This document shows, piece by piece, positions 7,298-12,940 of a stretch of DNA of 14,325 nt. Every line of letters starts with the position of its first letter. The first letter of the stretch is position 1. Position numbers and translations under genes: made by a program. Source of the stretch: an uncultured Oscillospiraceae bacterium. GTDB taxonomy: Bacteria; Bacillota; Clostridia; Oscillospirales; Oscillospiraceae. The notes below the pieces were generated by a model, which saw only the letters and a list, made by a program, of their open reading frames with translations, was not told where the DNA came from and ran no database searches. The DNA is taken from positions 1 through 14,325 of the forward strand of contig CAJUQN010000072.1 of NCBI GenBank assembly GCA_910588625.1, read 5' to 3'.

Positions 7298-7759
7298 TTG
7301 AATCCTGATACCGGAATTAATACCCGCCCCTGCGCAGACAACTGCGGGACTATGCCTGCTTGCGCACCGCTGGCGGTGCCATATGTACCCTTCCAGCAGC
7401 AGGGAAACAAGAAATATGACCAAGCCAACGCTTTGGCCAACGGAACAGTCTTCCCTGCTCTGAATTTACCCTTTCATTTGAAGGTGGACGCTGATACGTT
7501 GCCAGATAGTCATTCCACCCAGCTCCAAGCGCTGCTGTTTGTCATTACTGAGCTAGGGCTGTACCTGGACACCCACCAGGATGACACTGAGGCGTTCCGG
7601 CTGTTCCAGCAGTACACCGAGATGGCCCAGGAGGCCAAGAAGCAATATGAGGAGATGCACGGGCCACTGACTCAACTCAGCGCTGGACAGGACGCCACCT
7701 ATCGCTGGCTGGATGACCCGTGGCCCTGGGAGCTCAAGAAAGACGGAGGGAATCAGTAA
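7298..7759 (+). CDS. Spore coat CotJA-CotJB fusion protein
   Basis: A 153-residue protein that appears to join two coat proteins normally encoded separately. Residues of about 20-62 carry the clostridial CotJA signature (PLAVPYVPFQ, then YDQANALANGTVFPALNLPF). Residues of about 70-147 carry CotJB (LLFVITELGLYLDTHQDD, KKQYEEMHGPLT, W.DDPWPWE). The start is TTG at 7298, because a perfect AAGGAGG lies 7 nt upstream; an ATG at 7253 has no such site. The stop codon overlaps the cotJC ATG by one base (taATG), as in a coupled coat operon. The CotJ proteins are components of the spore coat made in the mother cell. Domain recognition is from memory of family motifs. Confidence 0.8.
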   Translation: MNPDTGINTRPCADNCGTMPACAPLAVPYVPFQQQGNKKYDQANALANGTVFPALNLPFHLKVDADTLPDSHSTQLQALLFVITELGLYLDTHQDDTEAFRLFQQYTEMAQEAKKQYEEMHGPLTQLSAGQDATYRWLDDPWPWELKKDGGNQ

Positions 7760-7953
7760 TGTTTGTCTATGAGAAAAAGTTGCAATATCCCGTCCGCATC
7801 AAGAATAGTAACCCAAAGCTGGCGGCAGTGATCATCTCCCAGTATGGAGGTCCAGACGGTGAACTCGGTGCCTCTCTGCGCTATCTTTCACAGCGATATG
7901 CCATGCCCTATCCTGAATTGAAAGGTTTGCTCACTGACATAGGTACTGAGGAG
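7759..7953 (+). pseudogene. cotJC: cotJC 5-prime fragment (Mn-catalase-like coat protein), interrupted
   Basis: Residues 1-65 match CotJC: MFVYEKKLQYPV, NPKLA, QYGGPDGELGASLRYLSQRY and LLTDIGTEE. E35 and E65 align with manganese ligands of the catalase-like fold. In the family the text continues ELAHLEM, whose histidine is the next ligand; here GAGGAG is followed by TCG TTT TTG and homology ends. The frame then reads 60 unrelated residues to a stop at 8137-8139. A full CotJC is about 190 residues, so about two thirds is missing and should lie at the far end of the inserted element. Whether the gene is dead or reconstituted by excision cannot be told here. Confidence 0.85.
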
Positions 7954-9650
7954 TCGTTTTTGCACACCGACCTCAAACCGTTGCAATCACTGGGTTTTTC
8001 GGGGGTGGGTTCGGTGGGCACTGCGGGGTCATTTTTGCACACGTCGTTTTTTACGGCCTCTTTTCCCTCCAACTTCAGATTTAAATCCCGGAAATTTTCC
8101 AGAATAAACGTCCATTTCTGGGGCAAAAGGTTCAGATGAACCTCCACCCGCCTATCCCGGTAGACCACCATGTGATCCAGCAGGTTTTTATAGAAGATTT
8201 CGCTGTCTGTCTTGCCTCTTACGATGGCAGTAATTTGTCTCCCCACATCCTTTCGCAAGTCCTCTGGCTCATAAGCGCCCCCCTCCCTGGAGTGTGCCGC
8301 ATCCAATCTGATCCGCAGGGCATCCAGTTCCCTATCGTACCGCTCGTTCACCAGCTTCATCTCGGCCTTGGTGATCTGCCGGGAAAAGAAGGCATCCAGC
8401 ACATCCGCTTTCTTTTGGGTGAGCTGCTCGATCTGGTACTCCAACGCTTCGGGGCGGTCAGTTCCCTGCTCCTCCCCTGCCCGAATGGCCTCCATTGCAA
8501 TATCGGTGACATTTTGGATGATTCCGTTCACGTCCATTTGCAGCGACGCCAGGGACTGCTTCAAAATATCCATGGCCAGCTCATCCCGGAGCATCTTCCC
8601 GATATTGCAGCCCACCTCATTTCCTTGGATGTCCTCGCGGCGGTTCCCCTCCGTGGTGGCGGTGAAGCAGCCCCAGCGTCTATAGCTGGTGCCGTCCTTC
8701 CGCACCTTCTTCCGGGAAACGAAGCTGGCTCCGCACTCGCCGCACTTAATCTTGCCGCTGAACACATAGCGGTTGGAGTGCCCGCCGCCGTAGTCCCCTT
8801 TGCGGTCCCGTTTTTTCAGCTCAGACTGCACAATGTCCCACAGTTCTCGGTCGATGATGGGTTCGTGGTGATCCCGGATGACCACCAGTTCCTCCTCCCC
8901 ATGGTTGTACTTTTTGGCGTGGCTGAGATAGTCCGGGGTGATGGTCTTTTTCTGCACCAGGTCGCCCACATATTTTTCGTTTTTCAGAACCTTGATGATA
9001 TAGGTGTTGGACCATTTTGTGTTCCCGGTCAGTGACTTGTATCCTGCCTCCCGCAGCTCCCGGGCGATGACGGAGGTGCCTTTTTTCTCTATGCCGTACT
9101 TACGGAAAATCTGCCGGACGATTTCCGCGCCCTCCGGGTTGACGGTCATCTTACCGTCCTTCACATCGTAGCCCAGCAGGGACCTGCCGAACACCACCCC
9201 CTGCTCCATCCGCCGGGTCTGTCCCCATTTCACCCGGCTGGAGGTCTTGCGGCTCTCCTCCTGAGCCATGGAGCCCATGATGGACAGCCGCAGCTCCGCG
9301 TCCGGCTCCAGGGAGTTGATGCCGTCGTTCATGAACACCACCCCCACACCCAGCGCTTTCAGCTCCCTGGTGTAGGAAATAGTGTCCAAAATATTTCGGG
9401 AGAACCGGCTCACCTCTTTGGTAAGGATGAGCTGGAACTTCCCCATATGGGCGTCGGCGATCATGCGGTTGAACGCCGCCCGCTTTTTTGTTGAGGTGCC
9501 GGTGATGCCCTCGTCGGCGTAGACCTGGTACAGCTCCCAATCCGGCTGGCGGTCGATGTACTCCTTGAAGTAGCGCTGCTGGCTCTCGAAGGAATTGGCC
9601 TGGTCGTCCCGGTCGGTGGATACCCGGCAGTAGGATGCTACTTTCATCAT
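7908..9650 (-). CDS. Large serine recombinase (integrase/excisionase of the element)
   Basis: A 580-residue large serine recombinase. The N-terminal resolvase domain (about 1-150) has the nucleophile S11 in YCRVSTD and the conserved RFSRN. The recombinase domain follows (about 158-285), then a zinc ribbon with C303, C306, C328 and C348 and a coiled coil at about 400-455. This family cuts both strands at attB/attP and integrates or excises circular elements (TnpX/TndX type). The start is ATG at 9650 (or the adjacent ATG at 9647) with GGGGAG upstream, overlapping the previous gene by 4 nt (ATGA). The last 14 residues (7911-7952) and the stop are read from antisense cotJC, so the natural C-terminus of the circular form must differ. 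Confidence 0.95.
   Translation of the reverse strand: MMKVASYCRVSTDRDDQANSFESQQRYFKEYIDRQPDWELYQVYADEGITGTSTKKRAAFNRMIADAHMGKFQLILTKEVSRFSRNILDTISYTRELKALGVGVVFMNDGINSLEPDAELRLSIMGSMAQEESRKTSSRVKWGQTRRMEQGVVFGRSLLGYDVKDGKMTVNPEGAEIVRQIFRKYGIEKKGTSVIARELREAGYKSLTGNTKWSNTYIIKVLKNEKYVGDLVQKKTITPDYLSHAKKYNHGEEELVVIRDHHEPIIDRELWDIVQSELKKRDRKGDYGGGHSNRYVFSGKIKCGECGASFVSRKKVRKDGTSYRRWGCFTATTEGNRREDIQGNEVGCNIGKMLRDELAMDILKQSLASLQMDVNGIIQNVTDIAMEAIRAGEEQGTDRPEALEYQIEQLTQKKADVLDAFFSRQITKAEMKLVNERYDRELDALRIRLDAAHSREGGAYEPEDLRKDVGRQITAIVRGKTDSEIFYKNLLDHMVVYRDRRVEVHLNLLPQKWTFILENFRDLNLKLEGKEAVKNDVCKNDPAVPTEPTPEKPSDCNGLRSVCKNDSSVPMSVSKPFNSG
7945..7967. other. Left attachment junction (attL) of the integrated element
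   Basis: cotJC homology stops at about 7953, and the serine-recombinase-encoding element begins. The exact crossover cannot be fixed because the boundary bases may be shared. A 23-bp sequence spanning the junction (7945-7967) is repeated imperfectly at 8020-8042. attR and the intact attB are outside the window. Confidence 0.7.
7945..7967 (+). repeat. Junction repeat, copy 1
   Basis: A 23-bp stretch starting ACTGAGGAGTCG and ending TTTTTGCACAC. It differs from copy 2 (8020-8042) at three positions. Its first nine bases are cotJC codons for TEE, and the remainder is element sequence. Confidence 0.8.
8020..8042 (+). repeat. Junction repeat, copy 2, inside the recombinase gene
   Basis: A 23-bp stretch starting ACTGCGGGGTCA and ending TTTTTGCACAC, 75 bp from copy 1 with unrelated sequence between. 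Both copies are in the recombinase reading frame (75 = 25 codons) and encode VCKND followed by a similar VP motif. Confidence 0.8.
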
Positions 9651-9874
9651 GGCTTCTCTCCCCTTTCTTCCGTGCTACTCTGTTTTCTGATGTGCGCCCG
9701 AAGCTGGTTTTCCAGTTTCCCTTCCGCGTATCGGTACTGCGCCTCATCCAGCGCTCCGCTGTCCTTCAGCGACAGCAGGATGGCCCTCTGGTACTCAAAC
9801 AGGAACTGGCTGTCCATCTCTTTGGTGATCTTGCGGTCGTGTTCAATCCCGACCAGACGCGCCCGTTCCCCCAT
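9647..9874 (-). CDS. Small SHOCT-like domain protein
   Basis: A 75-residue charged protein. The central EYQRAILLSLKDSGALDEAQYRYAEGKL resembles the SHOCT short C-terminal oligomerisation/helical hairpin often found in small proteins beside recombinases of Clostridia elements. I chose ATG at 9874 because AAAGGGGG lies 8 nt upstream; a longer start at 9907 has none. Its stop overlaps the recombinase start (ATGA), so the two are probably translationally coupled. It may assist or regulate the recombinase, for example as a directionality factor, but that is inference from position only. Confidence 0.65.
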   Translation of the reverse strand: MGERARLVGIEHDRKITKEMDSQFLFEYQRAILLSLKDSGALDEAQYRYAEGKLENQLRAHIRKQSSTEERGEKP

Positions 9875-9944
9875 CCCGCGTGCCCCCTTTGATCCAAGGG
9901 TATGCATCAGACAGGCCTACTTTGATATTTGATTTGCTCCTTTC

Positions 9945-9992
9945 TTATTTGGCGTTCATCTGAGTGTTTGTCTGATATTTGCAAATGCTCAT
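9945..9992 (-). CDS. Candidate 15-residue peptide between relaxase and SHOCT-like gene
   Basis: ATG at 9992 follows a perfect AGGAGG with a 6-nt spacer and opens a 15-codon frame (MSICKYQTNTQMNAK) ending in TAA. A further AAAGGAG follows just after the stop. The ribosome binding site is better than those of many neighbours, so the frame is probably translated, either as a peptide or as a leader for the downstream gene. No family is recognised. The partly similar text CAAATATCA recurs about 45 nt downstream on the same strand. Confidence 0.45.
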   Translation of the reverse strand: MSICKYQTNTQMNAK

Positions 9993-10009
9993 TTCGATCC
10001 TCCTATCTG

Positions 10010-10050
10010 GGAGGCTGGCGCGGTACCGACAATATACCGCACCCGCCTCC
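10010..10050 (-). repeat. Long imperfect hairpin downstream of the relaxase gene
   Basis: Outer arms GGAGGC/GCCTCC and inner arms GCGGTA/TACCGC are joined by two G-C pairs and two mismatches, giving a 16-position stem with a 9-nt loop. It lies 17 nt after the relaxase stop and just before the AGGAGG of the 15-residue ORF. With no T-tract it is more likely an RNA processing or stability element than a terminator. Confidence 0.55.
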
Positions 10051-10067
10051 ACAAGTCTATCAATTTT

Positions 10068-11060
10068 TTACATCGTCTGCTCCCAGTGTTGGTCGCCGCT
10101 GAACTTTTGACCCATGGCCATTTTCTTGATGGCCTCCCGGCGGCGCTGTTTGCTGTCTGTCCAGACGAGCGGCACAGGGAGCTGCCAGTCGTCATCCCGC
10201 TCCAGGTCGGCTGCTACCCGGAACCATCCAGCGGCCAGCTCACCCATCCATCCCTCGTCCGGCTCCGGGGTGGTGGGACGGAAGCCTGTGGCCTGACGGT
10301 AGAGGAGGAGTGCCTCCAGATTTTCCTTGAGAAATGTTTCGTCGTGGAGGCGGCTGTCCCGGCACTTGCGCCCATTGGGACAGGTGAAGGTGATGTGCTT
10401 CCGACTATCCGACCAGGAAACCTCGTAACCTTCCACCTCCATGTTCTCGATGAAGCTCTCCCGGCTGGTGGCATACTCCAACGCTTCGTTGATGGCCTGG
10501 ATGAGATCCAGCTTCCAGCTGTCGCTGCGCAGCCCGGCCTGGTACTCACCGGGCTTCATGCGCTTCTTTTTCTTCTGGGAATCGCACTCACCCAGCACAC
10601 TCAGCCCATGGGCCAAACAGATTTCATCGTTCACCTTTCGGTGTGTCAGCAGGTCACTGTAGCTCTGGTGGAGCTTGTGCCCATCCTTGTGGCTGACGCT
10701 GTTTACCACCATGTGGTTGTGCAGGTGGCCTGTGTCAACGTGGGTAGCAATCACCACCTCGAAGTCCGGGAACTGCTTCTGCGCGAACTCCAGGCCGATG
10801 GCGTTGACCTCCTGGGGCGTGATGTCGTCCTCTGCGGAGAAGGACTGGACGAAGTGGTAGAACTGCGTCCCTCCTGTTTTGCGGAAGCACTCTTTGGTCA
10901 TCTGCATCTCGATGAACGCAGACTGCGGAACACAGTTGCTACCAGTGACCAGCCATGCGTCGCCCAGGCGCGTTTTCTTTTTCTGCTCCACGTAGTCGAT
11001 CACGCCGCGCATCGAACTGGCAGACTGCTTTTTGCACTGGATCGCGGTGAAGGTCGCCAT
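10068..11060 (-). CDS. Relaxase / mobilization nuclease (MobA-type, MOBP-like)
   Basis: A 330-residue protein. The metal-binding histidine motif HVDTGHLHNHMVVN (H107, H112, H114, H116) is the relaxase signature. Y23 in VIDYVEQKKKT is a candidate nicking tyrosine, and FYHFVQSF (67-74) is the usual middle motif. The family nicks oriT, stays bound to the 5-prime end and leads the strand into a recipient. It is short: the catalytic domain is present but there is only a small C-terminal part and no helicase or primase. The ATG at 11060 overlaps the mobC stop by one base (TGATG), indicating coupled translation. MOBP placement is inferred. Confidence 0.9.
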   Translation of the reverse strand: MATFTAIQCKKQSASSMRGVIDYVEQKKKTRLGDAWLVTGSNCVPQSAFIEMQMTKECFRKTGGTQFYHFVQSFSAEDDITPQEVNAIGLEFAQKQFPDFEVVIATHVDTGHLHNHMVVNSVSHKDGHKLHQSYSDLLTHRKVNDEICLAHGLSVLGECDSQKKKKRMKPGEYQAGLRSDSWKLDLIQAINEALEYATSRESFIENMEVEGYEVSWSDSRKHITFTCPNGRKCRDSRLHDETFLKENLEALLLYRQATGFRPTTPEPDEGWMGELAAGWFRVAADLERDDDWQLPVPLVWTDSKQRRREAIKKMAMGQKFSGDQHWEQTM

Positions 11061-11374
11061 CAGCGCACCTTCAGAACCAGCGCACCCAGCAGATCACACA
11101 GCCGGGTGTACTCGCTGAACAAATCGTCCCCGCGCAGGATGGTGATCCGTCCCATGTTGGCCAGGGTGGTGAGCTGGTTGAGGTTGCGGCCCTGGGCTTT
11201 CAGCTCAGAGAGGAGATCGTCCAGCCCCTCCACCCGGACGATTCCCTTCCCCAGCGTGCAGGTGGTAAGGTAGTCAGTGACGGTCATGCCAGCGGCCTTG
11301 GCCCGCTGGCGGATGGCTTTTTTGTTCGCTGGGGTCATTCTGGCGGTAATGATTTCCGTTTTCTTCTTCTGCAT
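11060..11374 (-). CDS. mobC: Mobilization relaxosome protein MobC
   Basis: A 104-residue protein. The N-terminal part is ribbon-helix-helix-like (ITARMTPANKKAIRQRAKAAGMTVTDYL), and the C-terminal helix has the MobC pattern LKAQGRNLNQLTTLANMGRI. MobC binds next to oriT and helps the relaxase open the DNA. The start is ATG at 11374 with AAAGGAG just upstream. The frame stays open upstream to 11749, but that stretch is low-complexity and hairpin-filled and has no family resemblance, so it is not used. It is directly followed by the relaxase gene. Confidence 0.9.
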   Translation of the reverse strand: MQKKKTEIITARMTPANKKAIRQRAKAAGMTVTDYLTTCTLGKGIVRVEGLDDLLSELKAQGRNLNQLTTLANMGRITILRGDDLFSEYTRLCDLLGALVLKVR

Positions 11375-11462
11375 TGAACTCCTTTCTCCCTCGTCGGCGC
11401 AAGCTACATATCCCTCGCCCTGCCGCTTGCGGCAGGGCTCGTTCATTTCGCTGCGCCTCCTC

Positions 11463-11499
11463 TCCCCATCGAACCCGCTTCGCTGGGCTTCGATGGGGA
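11463..11499. repeat. 11-bp perfect inverted repeat in candidate oriT
   Basis: TCCCCATCGAA (11463-11473) and TTCGATGGGGA (11489-11499) with an additional inner CCC/GGG pairing. It is one of the longest stems in the region and lies about 90 bp upstream of mobC. Confidence 0.6.
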
Positions 11500-11673
11500 C
11501 CCCCTTGGGGGCAGGGGTGCCGGGGCAGCGCCCCGGCGAGTGCGGGCGGCGTATAGCCGGACGCGATGCTTGCCCCACCCAAAAGGTGGGCATCCCTCCA
11601 TCGGGCCGCCTCTGCAATGCCCTTCGTTGGTGCTCCCCACAAACGCCCACAAAGCTCACACACCGCGCCCGGG

Positions 11674-11714
11674 CCGCTCTGCGGGTCATTTCCCCGCCTT
11701 GCCCCGCAGAGCGG
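11674..11714. repeat. 12-bp perfect inverted repeat in candidate oriT
   Basis: CCGCTCTGCGGG (11674-11685) and CCCGCAGAGCGG (11703-11714) flank a 17-nt spacer. It lies 32 nt beyond the stop of the RepA-like gene and could instead serve as that gene's terminator, although no T-tract follows. Confidence 0.6.
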
Positions 11715-11745
11715 ACACAGGGCTGCACATGGGCCGACACGGCAG

Positions 11746-12771
11746 TCATACGGTCACAGGGTCAACAGGGACGATCTTTCCGGCCCCGGCGTTACCGGCA
11801 CTATCGGCACGGTGGAGCTCGATCAACCGCCTCCCGTTGCTCCTGCGCACCACCGCAGTGATGCCCATTTCGTTTAGGGCCGCAACACTTTGCAGAATTT
11901 TGCGGGACACGCTTTTCGGTGTGACGCCCTCCTTGCCGTCAGGGTCGATGCGTTGCGCCAGCTCGGTGGGAGTGCCGATAAATTTAGGACAGTCACACAG
12001 CAATTCAGAGAGAAGAAAAATGATGCGATCACCTAACAGCTCCGGGTGCTGATAGCTGTCCGCCGTTACCTCCCACACATTGTCGGCGTTGCGGCGTAGC
12101 TCCAGCTCCCGGTACTCGATGTCCCGACCGATGCAGGACAGCCGCGCCCTACCGCTCCCCCGCTGCTCCTCCACCAGTGTGAAGCTGGCGTCCACCGCGC
12201 CGCTGATGGCGGTGGTGCCAGAGATGCGGTTGAATACATCGTCTGCCTTTTCCTTGCGCAGATGGTGGATCAGTAGGATGGCGATGCCGTGAGCGTCGGC
12301 CAGTTTCTTCAGCACAGAGAGGTCGCGGTAATCGTTAGCGTAGGTGTTGTCGTAACCGGCGTTGCGGATCATTTGCAAAGTATCGATAATGACGAGCACG
12401 GTGTCCAGGTGTTCGCCAAGGAATTGCTCCAGCTGTTCCACCAGTCCGTCGCCCAGAATTCGGCTCTCGGTACAGAAGTGGACGTTGGGCAGCGCGTCCT
12501 CCGTCACGTCGAACAGCCGGTTCTGGATTCGCAGTTGGGAATCCTCCAGACAGAGATACAGCGTGGTGCCCTGCTTCACCGGCAGTCCCCAGACGGGTTC
12601 TCCCTTCGCCACGGTAACAGCCAGCCACAGGGCCAACCAGGACTTGCCCACCTTGGGCGACCCGGCCAGGATGTGCAGGCCCTGGGAGATCAGCGTGTCC
12701 ACCACAAAGTTCAAAGGCTGGAGCGGTTTGCTCATCAAGGTCTCTCCGTCGATGGTTTCTAATTTTTTCAT
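11746..12771 (-). CDS. RepA-like AAA ATPase (DnaB/RecA fold replication helicase-type)
   Basis: A 341-residue protein. Walker A is GSPKVGKSW (37-45), a Walker B-like LVIID is at 126-130, and LLIHHLRK (166-173) with NRISGTTAISGAVD (181-194) forms the RepA/AAA_25 family pattern. The C-terminal 100 residues look winged-helix-like. Such proteins act as replication or mobilization ATPases in plasmids and mobilizable elements, so the excised circle may replicate. The start is ATG at 12771 with GAGGGGGTG 6 nt upstream; an in-frame GTG at 12813 has no site. The transcript comes from a strong promoter (12861-12889) with a short-ORF leader. Confidence 0.82.
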   Translation of the reverse strand: MKKLETIDGETLMSKPLQPLNFVVDTLISQGLHILAGSPKVGKSWLALWLAVTVAKGEPVWGLPVKQGTTLYLCLEDSQLRIQNRLFDVTEDALPNVHFCTESRILGDGLVEQLEQFLGEHLDTVLVIIDTLQMIRNAGYDNTYANDYRDLSVLKKLADAHGIAILLIHHLRKEKADDVFNRISGTTAISGAVDASFTLVEEQRGSGRARLSCIGRDIEYRELELRRNADNVWEVTADSYQHPELLGDRIIFLLSELLCDCPKFIGTPTELAQRIDPDGKEGVTPKSVSRKILQSVAALNEMGITAVVRRSNGRRLIELHRADSAGNAGAGKIVPVDPVTV

Positions 12772-12784
12772 GTGTTTCACCCCC

Positions 12785-12826
12785 TCATTTTCTATTGACA
12801 TACTTGATCCCACGTGATAGACTCAT
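12785..12826 (-). CDS. Candidate 13-residue leader peptide upstream of RepA-like gene
   Basis: ATG at 12826 overlaps the stop of a preceding 4-codon ORF (12823-12837, TTG start, 8 nt after a perfect AGGAGG at 12846-12851) in an ATGA arrangement. It encodes MSLSRGIKYVNRK, and its TGA lies against the GAGGGGG site of the RepA-like gene. The chain looks built for translational coupling or attenuation of the replication gene. Conservation has not been tested. Confidence 0.35.
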   Translation of the reverse strand: MSLSRGIKYVNRK

Positions 12827-12860
12827 CTTACAATCAATTTAGACACCTCCTGATAGTCAC

Positions 12861-12889
12861 ATCATAACACGGTCCATAGGCTTTGTCAA
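12861..12889 (-). promoter_or_regulatory. Strong sigma-A-type promoter of the rep-mob operon
   Basis: On the minus strand, a perfect TTGACA (12884-12889), a 17-nt spacer and TATGAT (12861-12866) lie about 90 nt before the RepA-like start. A perfect AGGAGG follows at 12846-12851. It probably drives the leftward run rep - mobC - relaxase and perhaps on to the recombinase. Confidence 0.88.
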
Positions 12890-12940
12890 GACACAGGATA
12901 AAATCATTTTACAGCGTGTCGTTTTCGAGAGGAGCATCCG

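Larger units (their letters stand above)
11375..11745. other. Hairpin-rich non-coding region upstream of mobC; candidate oriT
   Basis: About 370 bp between the RepA-like gene and mobC hold a series of perfect GC-rich inverted repeats: 11417-11438 (10 bp, 2-nt loop), 11463-11499 (11 bp plus an inner CCC/GGG), 11500-11511 (5 bp), 11519-11537 (8 bp, 3-nt loop), 11573-11590 region (6 bp, CAAAA loop) and 11674-11714 (12 bp arms, 17-nt spacer). Transfer origins of MOBP-type elements commonly lie just upstream of mobC and carry such repeats, so one of these is probably the relaxase/MobC binding site. The nick site is not identifiable by eye. A structured RNA on the operon mRNA is an alternative. Confidence 0.6.

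Noticed and set aside
7720..8139. 139-residue plus-strand frame read as an intact protein
   Set aside because: The first 13 residues overlap the end of the CotJA-CotJB gene, the next 65 are CotJC, and the last 60 are antisense of the recombinase; it is a junction product, not a real protein family.
8136..9035. 299-residue plus-strand frame
   Set aside because: It is the exact antisense of the serine recombinase, has no good ribosome site and no family motif; an artefact of high GC.
10086..11273. 395-residue plus-strand frame
   Set aside because: It lies antisense to the relaxase and mobC genes, which have clear family motifs; no promoter or ribosome site was seen.
11375..11749. N-terminal extension of MobC to an ATG at 11749
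   Set aside because: The sequence is filled with GC-rich hairpins and encodes low-complexity Arg/Pro/Gly text; the ATG at 11374 has a proper ribosome site and gives the usual MobC length.
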